Source: Solimonas sp. | Lineage (GTDB): Bacteria; Pseudomonadota; Gammaproteobacteria; Nevskiales; Nevskiaceae | Direction: 5' to 3' | Length of the DNA stretch: 64,000 nucleotides | Assembly: GCA_030149365.1 (NCBI GenBank) | Contig: JASBRP010000018.1 | Location: 1 to 64,000, forward strand | Shown: piece after piece, positions 35,649 to 44,749 of the stretch | Numbering within the stretch: position 1 is the first letter of the stretch | How the letters are laid out: each line of letters opens with the position of its first letter | The notes under the pieces: generated by a model | Database searches by the model: none | What the model was told of the DNA's origin: nothing | The model's input: only the letters and a program-made list of their open reading frames with translations | Translations under genes and position numbers: made by a program

Positions 35649-36317
35649 ATGCGTACCGCCATCCTGCTGTTGCTGGCCGCCCTGGCCCTGCCGGCCCAGG
35701 CCGCCAGTTTCGACTGCGCCAAGGCCAGCCATGCCGTCGAAAAGCTGGTCTGCGCCAACCCCACGCTGTCGAAGCTCGACGAGGACCTGGCGCAGGCCTT
35801 CAAGCAGCGTCTCGCGCTGGTGCTGGACAAGACCGCCCTGCGCGGCCAGCAGAAGGACTGGAACGGCGTGCTGCGCTCGCGCTGCGCCAAGGGCTGCCCG
35901 GCGGCGGAGATCGAGCAGCAGTACCGCGACCAGATCGCCGCGCTGCGCGGCGAATGGGAAGAAGCCTGGAGCGACAGTTACAAGACCAACGAGCCGGCCT
36001 TGCTCGAATTGACGGTGAAGGATGCCGGCGGCTTCGGCTTCCGTATCCTGCGCAGCCATGTCGATGAACAGGAGGTGGCGCTGTGCCGGCTGCCGGCCGA
36101 AGGCGCCGCCCCGCCACTGGCGCGCCTGCGCGACGAAAAGCATGCACGGTGGAGCGAAGCAGGCTGCACGCTGGACTTCACACTGGAGCGCGATGCACGC
36201 GGCGGCGTCACCGCCATCGGCATTGCCAGCCAGGGTTGCGAGCGGTATTGCAAGGACGGCAGGCGAACCGACGGCCACTACACTTCCGAGAACAACTGGG
36301 TCGCCGGCAACCAGTAG
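35649..36317 (+). CDS. Secreted LprI-like (DUF1311) protein
   Basis: A 222-residue exported protein; signal peptide ends near AQAAS (residue 20). The N-terminal block FDCAKASHAVEKLVCANPTLSKLDEDL is the DUF1311/LprI pattern: two Cys around a helix, found in lysozyme-inhibitor-like proteins. The C-terminal half with CRLPAEG and CTLDF is unassigned and may form a second disulfide domain. ATG at 35649 follows TGGAG. A role in envelope protection from lysozyme is possible, not shown. Confidence 0.75.
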   Translation: MRTAILLLLAALALPAQAASFDCAKASHAVEKLVCANPTLSKLDEDLAQAFKQRLALVLDKTALRGQQKDWNGVLRSRCAKGCPAAEIEQQYRDQIAALRGEWEEAWSDSYKTNEPALLELTVKDAGGFGFRILRSHVDEQEVALCRLPAEGAAPPLARLRDEKHARWSEAGCTLDFTLERDARGGVTAIGIASQGCERYCKDGRRTDGHYTSENNWVAGNQ

Positions 36318-36330
36318 CGGCCGTGAACGG

Positions 36331-37629
36331 TCAGCGACTCCTGCGGGCCTGTTTCGCCGCGAGATCTTCCACGTAGAGATTGTCGCGGCCGGCGTGCTTG
36401 GCCTTGTACAGGCAGTGATCCGCCGCGTGGTAGGCATCGGACAGCGGCACGTTGGGCCCCACCGCGACACCGCCGGCGCTGACCGTCACCACCGCCGCCT
36501 GGTTGTCGCGATGCTCGATGCCCAGGTTGCGGATCGTGTGGAGCAGTTCCGCCAGGCGCTCGCGGCCGTCGTTGAGATCGCAGTCGTACAGCAGCAGCGC
36601 GAATTCATCACCGCCCAGGCGCGCCGCCATGTCCATGGAGCGCCGCGCATACTGCGCCAGCACCAGGCCCAGTTCGGCCAGCACGCCGTCGCCATACTCG
36701 TGGCCGTAGAGATCGTTGACCTTCTTGAAGTGGTCCATGTCCAGCAACGCGAAGAACATGCCACGCTGCTGCCCGCGGGACACCGTGCGGCAGGCGATCT
36801 CGTAGCGGTCCTCCAGCGCGCGGCGATTGGCCAGGCCGGTGAGCGGATCGCGGAAGGCCATCATCGACAGCAGCTTGCCCGCCGCCCACTGCCGCCGCGA
36901 CGACCGCCGCGTGCCCCAGGCCGTCAGCAGCGCCGTGCCCAGCAGCAGCACCTCCAGGATCACCTCCTGCGTGCCGCGGCCCGGCGCCTCGCCCGGCAAT
37001 AGCCAGGCGCCGACCAGGATTGCGACATAGCCGGCGACGAAGGCCACGCAGCGCGCCAGCGGCAGGCGCGCCAGTGTCACCACCGCCACCGGGATGGTGA
37101 GCACCAGGTAGGGCTCGACGATGTGGCCCAATGCGTGACCGCGATAGCGGATCAGTTCGACGCTGGCCACCACCAGCAGGAAGCCGCCCATCAGCAGCAG
37201 CTCCGCCATGGACGACTCCACGCGCCGTACTTGCGACAGGGTCACGGCGATGAACAGCGGCACCACCACCGCCAGTTCGATCCACAGCAGCAGCACGATC
37301 AGTTCGGGAGGCGTCCCGGCAACGGCTGCCTGCCACAGCGGCGCCGTGCCGAAGCTCAATACCGGTATCAGGCCCAGGCAGATGCGCGTGATGCGCGCCG
37401 AGCGCCGTTCATGGGCCTCGAACTCCTGTTCCAGGCGTGGCGCCATGCGTACGCCACGGCGCGACTCGGAGGCGACGTCGCGCAGCGCACGGATCTCTTC
37501 GGGATTGAGCACCTGCTCCGGCAAGGCGGGGTCTTCGACGGGTGCAGCAGCCCTTGCCTCCTGCAGCGGAGGCATTTCCCCGGAAGCCACTTCCGCCGTC
37601 TCGGCCGGGCCGCTGAAAGCCCCGTTCAC
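36331..37629 (-). CDS. Membrane diguanylate cyclase (GGDEF)
   Basis: A 432-residue protein. After a soluble N-terminus, six hydrophobic segments span about residues 80-245, followed by a GGDEF domain with GGDEF at 339-343 and the inhibitory I-site RSMD at 330-333, exactly five residues before it. So it should be an active, product-inhibited c-di-GMP synthase at the inner membrane. The start is GTG at 37629; ATG at codon 19 (MPPLQEA) is an alternative. It is divergent from the pseudouridine synthase gene and has no EAL domain. Confidence 0.93.
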   Translation of the reverse strand: MNGAFSGPAETAEVASGEMPPLQEARAAAPVEDPALPEQVLNPEEIRALRDVASESRRGVRMAPRLEQEFEAHERRSARITRICLGLIPVLSFGTAPLWQAAVAGTPPELIVLLLWIELAVVVPLFIAVTLSQVRRVESSMAELLLMGGFLLVVASVELIRYRGHALGHIVEPYLVLTIPVAVVTLARLPLARCVAFVAGYVAILVGAWLLPGEAPGRGTQEVILEVLLLGTALLTAWGTRRSSRRQWAAGKLLSMMAFRDPLTGLANRRALEDRYEIACRTVSRGQQRGMFFALLDMDHFKKVNDLYGHEYGDGVLAELGLVLAQYARRSMDMAARLGGDEFALLLYDCDLNDGRERLAELLHTIRNLGIEHRDNQAAVVTVSAGGVAVGPNVPLSDAYHAADHCLYKAKHAGRDNLYVEDLAAKQARRSR

Positions 37630-37709
37630 GTGGACGCGCCCCGCATCTGGCGTCTCCCCAACCCCTGTCTGACCCCATGGTAGGGCCAGCGCTTAAGAAA
37701 AGAAAAGAC

Positions 37710-37781
37710 ATGATCCGCCCTTTTCAGGGGGTTCTAGCCGCCCGAAAGTGCCAGGAATGGAAGTTTTTCCTGGCGGATCAT
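37710..37781. other. Nested inverted repeats in divergent gap
   Basis: ATGATCCGCC (37710-37719) pairs perfectly with GGCGGATCAT (37772-37781); within, CCAGGAA (37751-37757) can pair with TTCCTGG (37767-37773). The whole 244-bp gap between the GGDEF gene and the pseudouridine synthase gene is AT-richer than its surroundings. No known riboswitch motif is recognised. Confidence 0.5.
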
Positions 37782-37873
37782 AAAAATGTGACGCATATCT
37801 CATCTTTTCCGGGAGCCGGTGCCGGCAGGGCGGAGAGCTAGGCTGGCGACCCGGGCGGCATACTTGCGCCATC

Positions 37874-38785
37874 GTGAACGACAGCCCCTCATCCCTCCCT
37901 CCGCCCCGCGACGGCGTCAGCGCCAGCACCGTGCAGTTGCCCGAAGGCGCCTGGGCCCTGGTACTGGATTTCCTGGCCGAGCAGTTCCCGGGCATCGGTG
38001 CCGAGACCTGGCGTTCGCGCATGGCGCGCGGCCTGGTGATCGACGCGCAAGGCCAGCCGCTGGCGCCCAGCAGCCCCTACCGGCCCGGTGGGCGCCTGTA
38101 TTACTACCGCGAGCTGGCGCAGGAAACACCGGTGCCTTTCGAAGCGGAGTTGCTGTATCGCGACGAGCACCTGCTGGTAGCCGACAAGCCACACTTCCTG
38201 CCGGTGGTGCCGGCCGGCCGCCACCTGCAGGAAACCCTGCTGCTGCGCCTGCGCCGCCGCCTGGGCCTGCCCGAGCTGGCGCCCTTGCACCGCATCGACC
38301 GCGGCACCGCCGGGCTGGTGCTGTTCTCGGTACAGGAGCAGACGCGCGGCCGCTACCAGGGGTTGTTCGCCCAGCGCGCGGTGGACAAGGTCTATGAAGC
38401 GCTGGCGCCGCACCTGCCGGGGCGCGAATTCCCGCAGCGGCATTGCAGCCGGCTGGAGCCGGGTGAACCGTTCTTCCTGATGCGGGAAGTGCCCGGCACG
38501 CCCAACAGCGAGACCGGCATCGAGATCGCCGAGCGCCGCGGCGCGCTGGACCTCTATCGCCTGAGGCCGGTCACCGGCCGCAAGCACCAATTGCGTGTGC
38601 ATCTCGCGGCACTGGGCGCGCCGATCCTGAACGACGACTTCTACCCCGCGCTGCATCCCGCCGACGAGGCGGACTTCAGCCGCCCGCTGCAGTTGCTGGC
38701 ACGGAGCCTGGAGTTCCGCGATCCGCTGGATGGCCGGTTCAGACGATTCGAAAGCCGCCGGCAGCTTCTAGAATCCGGCAACTGA
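37874..38785 (+). CDS. Pseudouridine synthase, RluA family
   Basis: A 303-residue RNA pseudouridine synthase. Catalytic Asp is in HRIDRGTAGLVLF (near residue 140), with the RluA-type FLPVVP and GRKHQLRVHLAALG blocks. The N-terminal region (residues 1-80) has an S4-like character but is not a confident S4 domain. It modifies uridine in rRNA or tRNA. Start is GTG 37874; no strong ribosome site. Followed 21 bp later by the transglutaminase-like gene. Confidence 0.92.
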   Translation: MNDSPSSLPPPRDGVSASTVQLPEGAWALVLDFLAEQFPGIGAETWRSRMARGLVIDAQGQPLAPSSPYRPGGRLYYYRELAQETPVPFEAELLYRDEHLLVADKPHFLPVVPAGRHLQETLLLRLRRRLGLPELAPLHRIDRGTAGLVLFSVQEQTRGRYQGLFAQRAVDKVYEALAPHLPGREFPQRHCSRLEPGEPFFLMREVPGTPNSETGIEIAERRGALDLYRLRPVTGRKHQLRVHLAALGAPILNDDFYPALHPADEADFSRPLQLLARSLEFRDPLDGRFRRFESRRQLLESGN

Positions 38786-38806
38786 CTTTCTCTTCCGGAG
38801 CCTTTC

Positions 38807-39472
38807 GTGGATTCCAGCGCATCCGAGTTCCTGCAACCGGCATCGGTCGTCGATTCCGACCACCCCGAAGTCCAAGCCTTCGCCCGGCGGCATGGCCGTG
38901 GCGAGACGCCGCGCGAACAGGCCGTGGCGCTGTACTACGCCGTGCGCGACGGCTTCCGCTACGACCCCTACGCCATCGACGTCAGCGCCGAAGGCCTGAG
39001 CGCCAGCAGCGTGCTGCGACTGGGCCATGGCTGGTGCGTCACCAAGGCCGCCCTGCTCGCCGCCGGCTGCCGCGCCCTGGGCATCCCCGCCAAGGTGGGC
39101 TTCGCCGACGTGCGCAACCACCTGTCCACCGAGCGCATGCGCCGCACCATGCAGACCGACGTGTTCTACTGGCACGGCTATACCGCGATCCTGCTCGACG
39201 GCGTATGGGTCAAGGCGACGCCGGCCTTCAACATCGAGCTCTGCGAACGCTTCCGCCTCAAGCCGCTGGAGTTCGACGGCCGCGAGGACTCGATCTACCA
39301 CCCCTACGACCTGGCCGGTAACCGCCACATGGAATACCTCGCCTTCCGCGGCGAGCACCTGGACGTGCCCTGGCAGGAAATGCGCGCCGACTTCGAGCGC
39401 CTGTACCCGACGCTGCCACGCCTGGACCAGGCCAGCTTCGACGCCGACGTCGCCGCGGAGACGTCCCGCTAG
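38807..39472 (+). CDS. Transglutaminase-like cysteine protein
   Basis: A 221-residue protein of the transglutaminase-like superfamily. Nucleophile Cys77 is in GHGWCVTKAALLAA and the His is in YWHGYTAILLDG (His123). Where many members have the third Asp, this reads VKATPAFN, so the triad may be incomplete or use another residue. GTG start at 38807 with CCGGAG upstream. Same direction as the pseudouridine synthase gene. Convergent with the small membrane gene; their stop codons share CTAG. Peptide or amide hydrolase function is inferred. Confidence 0.85.
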   Translation: MDSSASEFLQPASVVDSDHPEVQAFARRHGRGETPREQAVALYYAVRDGFRYDPYAIDVSAEGLSASSVLRLGHGWCVTKAALLAAGCRALGIPAKVGFADVRNHLSTERMRRTMQTDVFYWHGYTAILLDGVWVKATPAFNIELCERFRLKPLEFDGREDSIYHPYDLAGNRHMEYLAFRGEHLDVPWQEMRADFERLYPTLPRLDQASFDADVAAETSR

Positions 39473-39777
39473 CGGCGGCGCCAGGCCAGGTAGCCGGTGG
39501 CTGCCGCCAGGATCAGCATGCCCGGCAGCATCACCAGGCTGGCCGGGTACAGCGGCGCCATCGCGCCGCCCATCTTGCCGAAGTGGAACAGGATCAGCGC
39601 CAGCCCCAAGCCAATGCAACTGAACTGGAACCCGGTGGACGGCCGCATCGGTGCCCGCAACGGGGTCACCTCCAAGGCATGCCCGTAGCCGGGCGGCGGC
39701 TCGTCATGGACCGGCTCATTGGCCACGGCATAAGCCAGGGCGGCGGCATTCAGGCTGCTTCGGGATGGTGCGCTCAA
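39469..39777 (-). CDS. Small two-helix membrane protein
   Basis: A 102-residue protein from a TTG start at 39777, chosen because AGGGGAG lies 6 bases upstream; a longer frame upstream lacks such a site. It has a soluble Pro-rich N-terminus and two hydrophobic segments, CIGLGLALILFHF and LVMLPGMLILAAATGYLAW, ending in basic RRR. Not recognised. Its stop (CTA on plus) overlaps the transglutaminase stop. Confidence 0.6.
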   Translation of the reverse strand: MSAPSRSSLNAAALAYAVANEPVHDEPPPGYGHALEVTPLRAPMRPSTGFQFSCIGLGLALILFHFGKMGGAMAPLYPASLVMLPGMLILAAATGYLAWRRR

Positions 39778-39996
39778 CGTGGACTCCCCTGTATCTGCCG
39801 CCCATAACGCAAGCCACGTGCCAGACAGCCGGCAACCCATCGGCTCGAATCGAAGTTCATACTGATGTAGGCCAATTCCTATACCGGCGGGGTCGGCAAT
39901 TGAGGTTAAATGCGCCGGGGTGAGAGGCGTGCGCCACGCAGTGCACGACATCGGGTTGCGGGGTGAGCCAGGCGAAGACAGCCCGGCGAGAGGATC
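39778..39996. other. Upstream region of DUF1631, nothing firm
   Basis: About 220 bp between divergent genes. It has CAATT...AATTG imperfect symmetry near 39870-39902 but no clear promoter or operator. The rest of the gap holds the short frame at 39997. Confidence 0.35.
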
Positions 39997-40071
39997 ATGA
40001 ACAGCATCAGCCAGTCCTGTGCCACGGCCTGCGTGCCGGCGAACGCCCGCACCGCCTGCTGCCGTCCTTGA
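39997..40071 (+). CDS. Possible 24-residue leader peptide upstream of DUF1631
   Basis: ATG at 39997 follows GAGAGG at short spacing and opens a 24-codon frame rich in Cys, Ala and Arg (MNSISQSCATACVPANARTA then CCRP), stopping 12 bases before the DUF1631 ATG, which itself has no clear ribosome site. A coupling leader is possible; alone the evidence is weak. Confidence 0.25.
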   Translation: MNSISQSCATACVPANARTACCRP

Positions 40072-40083
40072 CGTACACGCCCC

Positions 40084-42501
40084 ATGACTGAAGCCCGTAC
40101 GCGCGCCGCCCCCACCACAGCCGACGCCACCACCCTGCTCGGCGAGTTGCGCGAATCACTGCTGGCAGAGATGGAGCAGCGCCTGCAATCGATGATGCAG
40201 GCCGCGGACACCCTGCTGTTCGAGCTCGCGCGCAGCAGTCCCCCGGCCCAGTTGCCCGGCTTCCTCAATGCGCGCCACCTGCTGCGCAGCGAAGGCGCCC
40301 GCGCCACGCTGACTGCCGGCTTCCGCGAGGCACTGCAGCGGCGCCTGAATCCTGCCACCGCCCGTGACACCAAGGCCCAGCAGCTGGCGCTGCGTGGCAA
40401 CGACGAGGTGGAGGACAGCATCCGCCTGGCCGACATGGCCGTGCGCGCCGGCAGCAGCTGCGAGGCGCAGATCCAGGACCTGTCCACCCGCTTCGACACC
40501 CTGCGCGGCCTGCTGCCGGACTTCCCGCCGGTGGGCAGCCTGACGCCGCTGGGCCTCTGCGAGGCCTTCGCCACGGCCGTCGGCGCACTGCCAGAGGGCA
40601 CCACCGCCCGCGGCGCCCTGAATCGCCTGTTCGAACAGACCGTGCTGACCCAGCTGCGCCCGATCTATGCCGAGGCCGTGGCCTGCTGCGAGCGCCGTGG
40701 CATCCTGTCCGCCGCGCGCCGCGGCCGCTCCGCCGAAAGCTCCGAGCGCGCCACCGCCAGCATGCTGCAGAAGGTGCAGAGTGGCGAGCCGCTGTTGCCC
40801 GGCGAGCAGGCCGCCGGCGTCTCCGGATTCCTGCCGGACTTCAGCGCCGGCTTCTCCGATGCCGATCTCGCCCAGTTGCTGCTGCAGGCCCTGCAGGGCC
40901 AGGCCGCCACCGGCTTCGACCTGCCACAGACGCGGCTGATGAAGCAGCGCGCCGGGCTGGTCGGCCGCATGATCGACGAGATCCTCGACGATCCGCAGAT
41001 TCCGCCGCGCCTGCACCCGCTGATCGAGGCCTTCCGCTTTCCCGCGATCAAGGCGGCGCTGGCGGACGCCTCCTTCTTCACCAACCGCCAGCATCCGGTG
41101 CGCGTGCTGATCAACGACATGGCCGACATGGCCGGCGACACCCGCATCGGCGGCGCCGACGCCCTGCAGCGCTTCGACGGCTGGGCGCGGCGCGTGCTGC
41201 GCCAGGCCAACCTGGCGGCGGCTACCGTGCGCGAGCGCCTGGCCGGCACGCAGCCGCTGGCTGCCGGCGAGGTCGAGTCCTTCCTGCTGGAGCAGGGCCG
41301 GCAGCAACAGGAGCGCCACAAGGCCCTGCTGCGCAAGGTGCGCGAGGTGGTCGACCAGGAGCTGGAACTCTGCACCGCCACCTCCGGGCTGCCCGACCCG
41401 GTCTGGCCGCTGCTGCGCAGCGGCTGGGGTCCGATGATGGCCAGCCACCTGCTGCACCAGGGGCCGGACAGCCAGGTCTACCGCAGCGGCATGGAGCTGC
41501 TGCACCGCGTGCTGCAGGCCCTCAACCCGGAAACACCGAATGCCCGCACGCCGGCGGAGCGCGCGACCCTGCGCGTGGACCTGTTCAAGGCCCTGACCGC
41601 CGTCGGCATGCCGCGCGAACGCGCGCATGAGTTGCTCAAGGGCCTGGACCAGGCCCTCAATGGTTTCAGCCGGCAAGATCCGCCGGGTACCGGCGCCGCC
41701 AGCGTGACTGCCCCGCCCGCCGCCGCCGACTGGGAGCCGCTGTCGGCGACCATGGAGATCACGCTCAAGCGCCCGTCGCGGTCCCTCCCCGAACCCGCAC
41801 CGGCCCGTGAACTGCCCAGCGAAGCGGAGCTGGAAGCACTGGCCCGCACCACCGAAATCGCCCGCGAGCTGCAGGCACAGCCGCTGGCCACGGCCGTCAT
41901 GGCTCGGGCTGAAACCATCGCGGAAGCCCCGCCCGCAGCCCTTGCCGCCGACACTCCCGCTGAAGAGGCGGCCCTGGCGGATGCCATTGCCGACGCCATC
42001 ATGGACAGCGTCGCCAGCAGTGCCGAGATTTCAGAGGACGTGGCGGCCGAGGCCGCCGAGATTGCCGCCGTGTTCGCCGAGCCTGCGGCCGAAACCGACG
42101 CAAACCCGGCAGACGAAGCCACCGTGGCCGGCATCGCCACCCTGCCGCTGGAACTGCCTACACCGCAGCGCCTGCTGGAACAACTGCTGCGCGTCGGTGC
42201 CTGGTTCCGCGTCTACGACCGGCGCAGCCAGGGCACGCGCTGGCTCAAGCTCAACTCCTGGTTCCCGCAGGTGAAGCGCGCCTCCTTCACCGAGTTCGAC
42301 GGCCACAACGCGCTGACCGTCACCGCCGCCGATCTGCTGGAGGACCTGCTGGAAGGCCGCTCCGAGCCCATCGACATCCCGCCGCAGACGGTGCTGGTGC
42401 TGCAGGCCCTGCGCCAGCAGCATGCCGAGCAGAAGAGCGGCGCCGCCCCGGCAGAGGAAGAAACCCCGCCGGACGCGGCGCCGAGCTCACTCGTCGCCTG
42501 A
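40084..42501 (+). CDS. DUF1631 family protein
   Basis: An 805-residue cytoplasmic protein of the DUF1631 family. The central region has RVLINDMADMAGDTRIGGADAL; the far C-terminus (GAWFRVYDRRSQGTRWLKLNSWFP through the LVLQAL helix) is a small beta domain reminiscent of PilZ, linking it to possible c-di-GMP binding. Residues 570-680 are Ala/Glu-rich and low complexity. Its function is not known. A GGDEF gene lies 2.5 kb upstream, which is suggestive only. Start ATG 40084 has no evident SD. Confidence 0.88.
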   Translation: MTEARTRAAPTTADATTLLGELRESLLAEMEQRLQSMMQAADTLLFELARSSPPAQLPGFLNARHLLRSEGARATLTAGFREALQRRLNPATARDTKAQQLALRGNDEVEDSIRLADMAVRAGSSCEAQIQDLSTRFDTLRGLLPDFPPVGSLTPLGLCEAFATAVGALPEGTTARGALNRLFEQTVLTQLRPIYAEAVACCERRGILSAARRGRSAESSERATASMLQKVQSGEPLLPGEQAAGVSGFLPDFSAGFSDADLAQLLLQALQGQAATGFDLPQTRLMKQRAGLVGRMIDEILDDPQIPPRLHPLIEAFRFPAIKAALADASFFTNRQHPVRVLINDMADMAGDTRIGGADALQRFDGWARRVLRQANLAAATVRERLAGTQPLAAGEVESFLLEQGRQQQERHKALLRKVREVVDQELELCTATSGLPDPVWPLLRSGWGPMMASHLLHQGPDSQVYRSGMELLHRVLQALNPETPNARTPAERATLRVDLFKALTAVGMPRERAHELLKGLDQALNGFSRQDPPGTGAASVTAPPAAADWEPLSATMEITLKRPSRSLPEPAPARELPSEAELEALARTTEIARELQAQPLATAVMARAETIAEAPPAALAADTPAEEAALADAIADAIMDSVASSAEISEDVAAEAAEIAAVFAEPAAETDANPADEATVAGIATLPLELPTPQRLLEQLLRVGAWFRVYDRRSQGTRWLKLNSWFPQVKRASFTEFDGHNALTVTAADLLEDLLEGRSEPIDIPPQTVLVLQALRQQHAEQKSGAAPAEEETPPDAAPSSLVA

Positions 42502-42515
42502 GGCCGCAGCCTGGT

Positions 42516-42935
42516 TCAGGAAATGCGGCGCAGCCCGCGGTTGATGGCCGCGCCCAGCACCAGGCGCACCACCGTGCCGGCCACCGGCAGCGACGAGTCG
42601 AAGTCGATCACCCACTCCACGCGCGAGCCTTCGGCGGTCTTGCTGAAGGTCAGCTCGCCGCTGTGGTTCTTCACCGGCGCGCCACCCTTGCTGATGCGGT
42701 AGCGGATCAGGCGGTTCGGCTCGGCCGCGGTCACGGTCTCCTCGATGCCCAGCGGGGCCACGCCGATCAGGCGCACTGAGCCGACACCGTTGACGTCGTC
42801 GCCCACCGCATCGCGGATGCGCTTGACCGGCACGCCGAGCACGCGGCTCAGGCGGTTGTGATCGGACAGGAGCGCGTACACGTCCTCGACCGGAAGCGTG
42901 AAATCGCGGCTCACGTGGACCTGGTGCTGCGCCAT
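42516..42935 (-). CDS. SRPBCC family (START-like) protein
   Basis: A 139-residue protein with the polyketide-cyclase/SRPBCC pattern: VHVSRDFTLPVEDVYALLSDHNRLSRVLG at the N-terminus (the usual first strand and helix), then a beta-sheet core and the C-terminal helix VAGTVVRLVLGAAINRGLRRI. It probably binds a hydrophobic ligand. ATG at 42935 with AGGAG. Downstream of the methyltransferase gene in the same direction, 69 bp apart. Confidence 0.85.
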   Translation of the reverse strand: MAQHQVHVSRDFTLPVEDVYALLSDHNRLSRVLGVPVKRIRDAVGDDVNGVGSVRLIGVAPLGIEETVTAAEPNRLIRYRISKGGAPVKNHSGELTFSKTAEGSRVEWVIDFDSSLPVAGTVVRLVLGAAINRGLRRIS

Positions 42936-43004
42936 GGGATGCTCCTGTTGGAAATGCTGGGAAATGCGAAGAAGTCGATTATGACCTGACGGCGTGACGG
43001 TCGC

Positions 43005-43841
43005 TCAGCGGCTGCGCGCCTCGATCACGCGCACCAGCTCGGCGCCGGGCTGCGTCCGCCCTGCCTGCGGCAGCTGCCGCGGATCATGCAGCTCGGCGGT
43101 GGAGAAGCCACTGGCCCGCAACTGATCCAGGGCCTGCTCGGCCCCATTGAAATGCAGGTGGACACGCCCCCGCACGAAGGCCGAGAGCAGGCGGCCGAAG
43201 ACGCGCTGCGAGGTGCCCTGGTTGTCCCGGGCCAGGTGCAGGTCGGACAGGTACAGGCCCTGGGGAAAGCGCGACAGCACGGCGGCAAAGCGCTGCCACA
43301 TGCCCAGCACCGACTCGCGGTCGAAGTAGTTCAGCAGGCCCTCGGTGACGATCGCCGTCCCCTGCGCCGGGTCCAGCCGCTCGGCCAGCGCCGCCAGCGA
43401 CGCGGGGCCATGGTCCGCCAGCGCGTCCAGCGGCTGCACGCGGTGCCCCGGCTGCAGCAGGCCGCCGCGCTCCAGGCGCTGCAGCTTCCACTCGGCCATC
43501 TGCGGCAGGTCGGCCTCGATGTAGCGCAGGCGGCTGCCGTGGCGGCGCTTGAAGTCCCAGCCACGCGGCGAGAAGCCGGAGGCGATCTCGATCACCTGCG
43601 TCACCCGCCCTTCGACGATGGCCTGCTCCAGCAGGCTGTCGATGGCGCGATGGCGCGCCAGCAGGAAGCCTTCCACCGTGGGCCGCTCCCAGGCCTGCGC
43701 CAGGCGGTTCAGCGGGCGAAGGGCGTTGAACAGCAGGCGCCCCTGCGGCGTCACCAGGGCCTGGTGTGAAAGGCCATGGTGGAACCAGGCGTAGCCGGTG
43801 TAGTGGGCGGTCGGGCTGATCGCCTCGGAGCTGCGTGCCAT
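43005..43841 (-). CDS. Class I methyltransferase, LCM/PPM1-like
   Basis: A 278-residue protein resembling the leucine-carboxyl-methyltransferase family (COG3315), which O-methylates carboxylates or polyketides. It has VIEIASGFSPRGWDFKRRHG as SAM motif I, YIEADLPQM and TEGLLNYF blocks. The start ATG 43841 is 24 bp after the upstream gene stop. It is in operon with the metal-site protein at 43866-44705 and may modify a carboxylate product of that cluster. Confidence 0.82.
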   Translation of the reverse strand: MARSSEAISPTAHYTGYAWFHHGLSHQALVTPQGRLLFNALRPLNRLAQAWERPTVEGFLLARHRAIDSLLEQAIVEGRVTQVIEIASGFSPRGWDFKRRHGSRLRYIEADLPQMAEWKLQRLERGGLLQPGHRVQPLDALADHGPASLAALAERLDPAQGTAIVTEGLLNYFDRESVLGMWQRFAAVLSRFPQGLYLSDLHLARDNQGTSQRVFGRLLSAFVRGRVHLHFNGAEQALDQLRASGFSTAELHDPRQLPQAGRTQPGAELVRVIEARSR

Positions 43842-43865
43842 GGTTTGGTTCTTCGGTTCTTGTGA

Positions 43866-44705
43866 TCAGGCGGCCAGGGTCGGCCGATCCAGCAATTGCG
43901 CCAGGCGCTTCAGCGCGGCCTCGCGCAAGGCGCGGCTGTCCACCTCGTCGGGATGGAAGTCGCGGCGGTAGTAGGCCAGGTAGCGCGGGCGCAGCGTGCG
44001 TAGCCAGGGGCGGAAATAGGCCAGCCGCTTGAGCACGCCACGCGTGCCGAGCTGCTCCCCCGAGGCGCGGTACAGGCGGATGAAGTGCAGCGCGCTGAAC
44101 AGCGAGAACTCCAGCGTGGTGACCACCATCTGGCTGCGACGGATCCACTCGCTGTCCACTTGGTCCTTGAAGACGTCGAAGGCCACGGCCTTGTGCTCGC
44201 TCTCTTCCACTGCATGCCACAGCCACAGCGCGAACACGCGCTCGTCCATGCCCTTCAGGAATTCCGGATGCTCCAGCAGCATCTCGGCCAGCATCGCGGT
44301 GAAGTGCTCCAGCGCGCAGGTCATGGCCAGGCGCCGCTCCGGCGACAGCATGCGGTCGCGAAACCCGAGGCCGCGCTTGACGAAGGCCTCGACCTTGCCG
44401 GTGGGCAGGCCACGTCCCTGCATGAAGGTATTGAGCGCCGTGTGCTCGTTGCCGTGGTGCGCCTCCTGGCCGATGAAGCCGCGGATCTGCTGGCGCAGCA
44501 CCGGGTCCTTCACGCCGTCCTGCCAGGCGCGCACGGAGCGGATGAAGAAGCGCTCGCCCTCCGGGAAGGTGCAGGACTGCGCCGCCATGATCAGCGTCTT
44601 GACCGGGTCGCCATCGAACCACCAGGTGGGGATGTCATCGCCGAACTCGAAATCCATGCGCCGCACCGGAATCGTCGCGGCACCGCCCTGCTCCATCTTG
44701 CCCAT
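43866..44705 (-). CDS. Metal-dependent hydrolase, PF10118-like
   Basis: A 279-residue helical protein of the PF10118 metal-dependent-hydrolase family: GQEAHHGNEHTALN, EHFTAMLAE and EESEHKAVAFDV are the repeated His/Glu metal ligands, consistent with a di-metal helical bundle. It lies beside the leftward monooxygenase cluster, and such genes often accompany BVMO/SDR lipid genes. Function is not proven. ATG 44705; an alternative is the Met at codon 4. Parallels the ferritin-like gene of the first cluster. Confidence 0.85.
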   Translation of the reverse strand: MGKMEQGGAATIPVRRMDFEFGDDIPTWWFDGDPVKTLIMAAQSCTFPEGERFFIRSVRAWQDGVKDPVLRQQIRGFIGQEAHHGNEHTALNTFMQGRGLPTGKVEAFVKRGLGFRDRMLSPERRLAMTCALEHFTAMLAEMLLEHPEFLKGMDERVFALWLWHAVEESEHKAVAFDVFKDQVDSEWIRRSQMVVTTLEFSLFSALHFIRLYRASGEQLGTRGVLKRLAYFRPWLRTLRPRYLAYYRRDFHPDEVDSRALREAALKRLAQLLDRPTLAA

Positions 44706-44749
44706 GGCCCTGCTCCTGTAACTCGCCGGATTCTACGCACTCTTAGCGC

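Noticed and set aside
37684-37873. c-di-GMP (GEMM) riboswitch in the GGDEF/pseudouridine gap
   Set aside because: No GEMM-I core (GGGCAAACC-like) or tetraloop receptor pattern; the nested repeats do not fit that fold.
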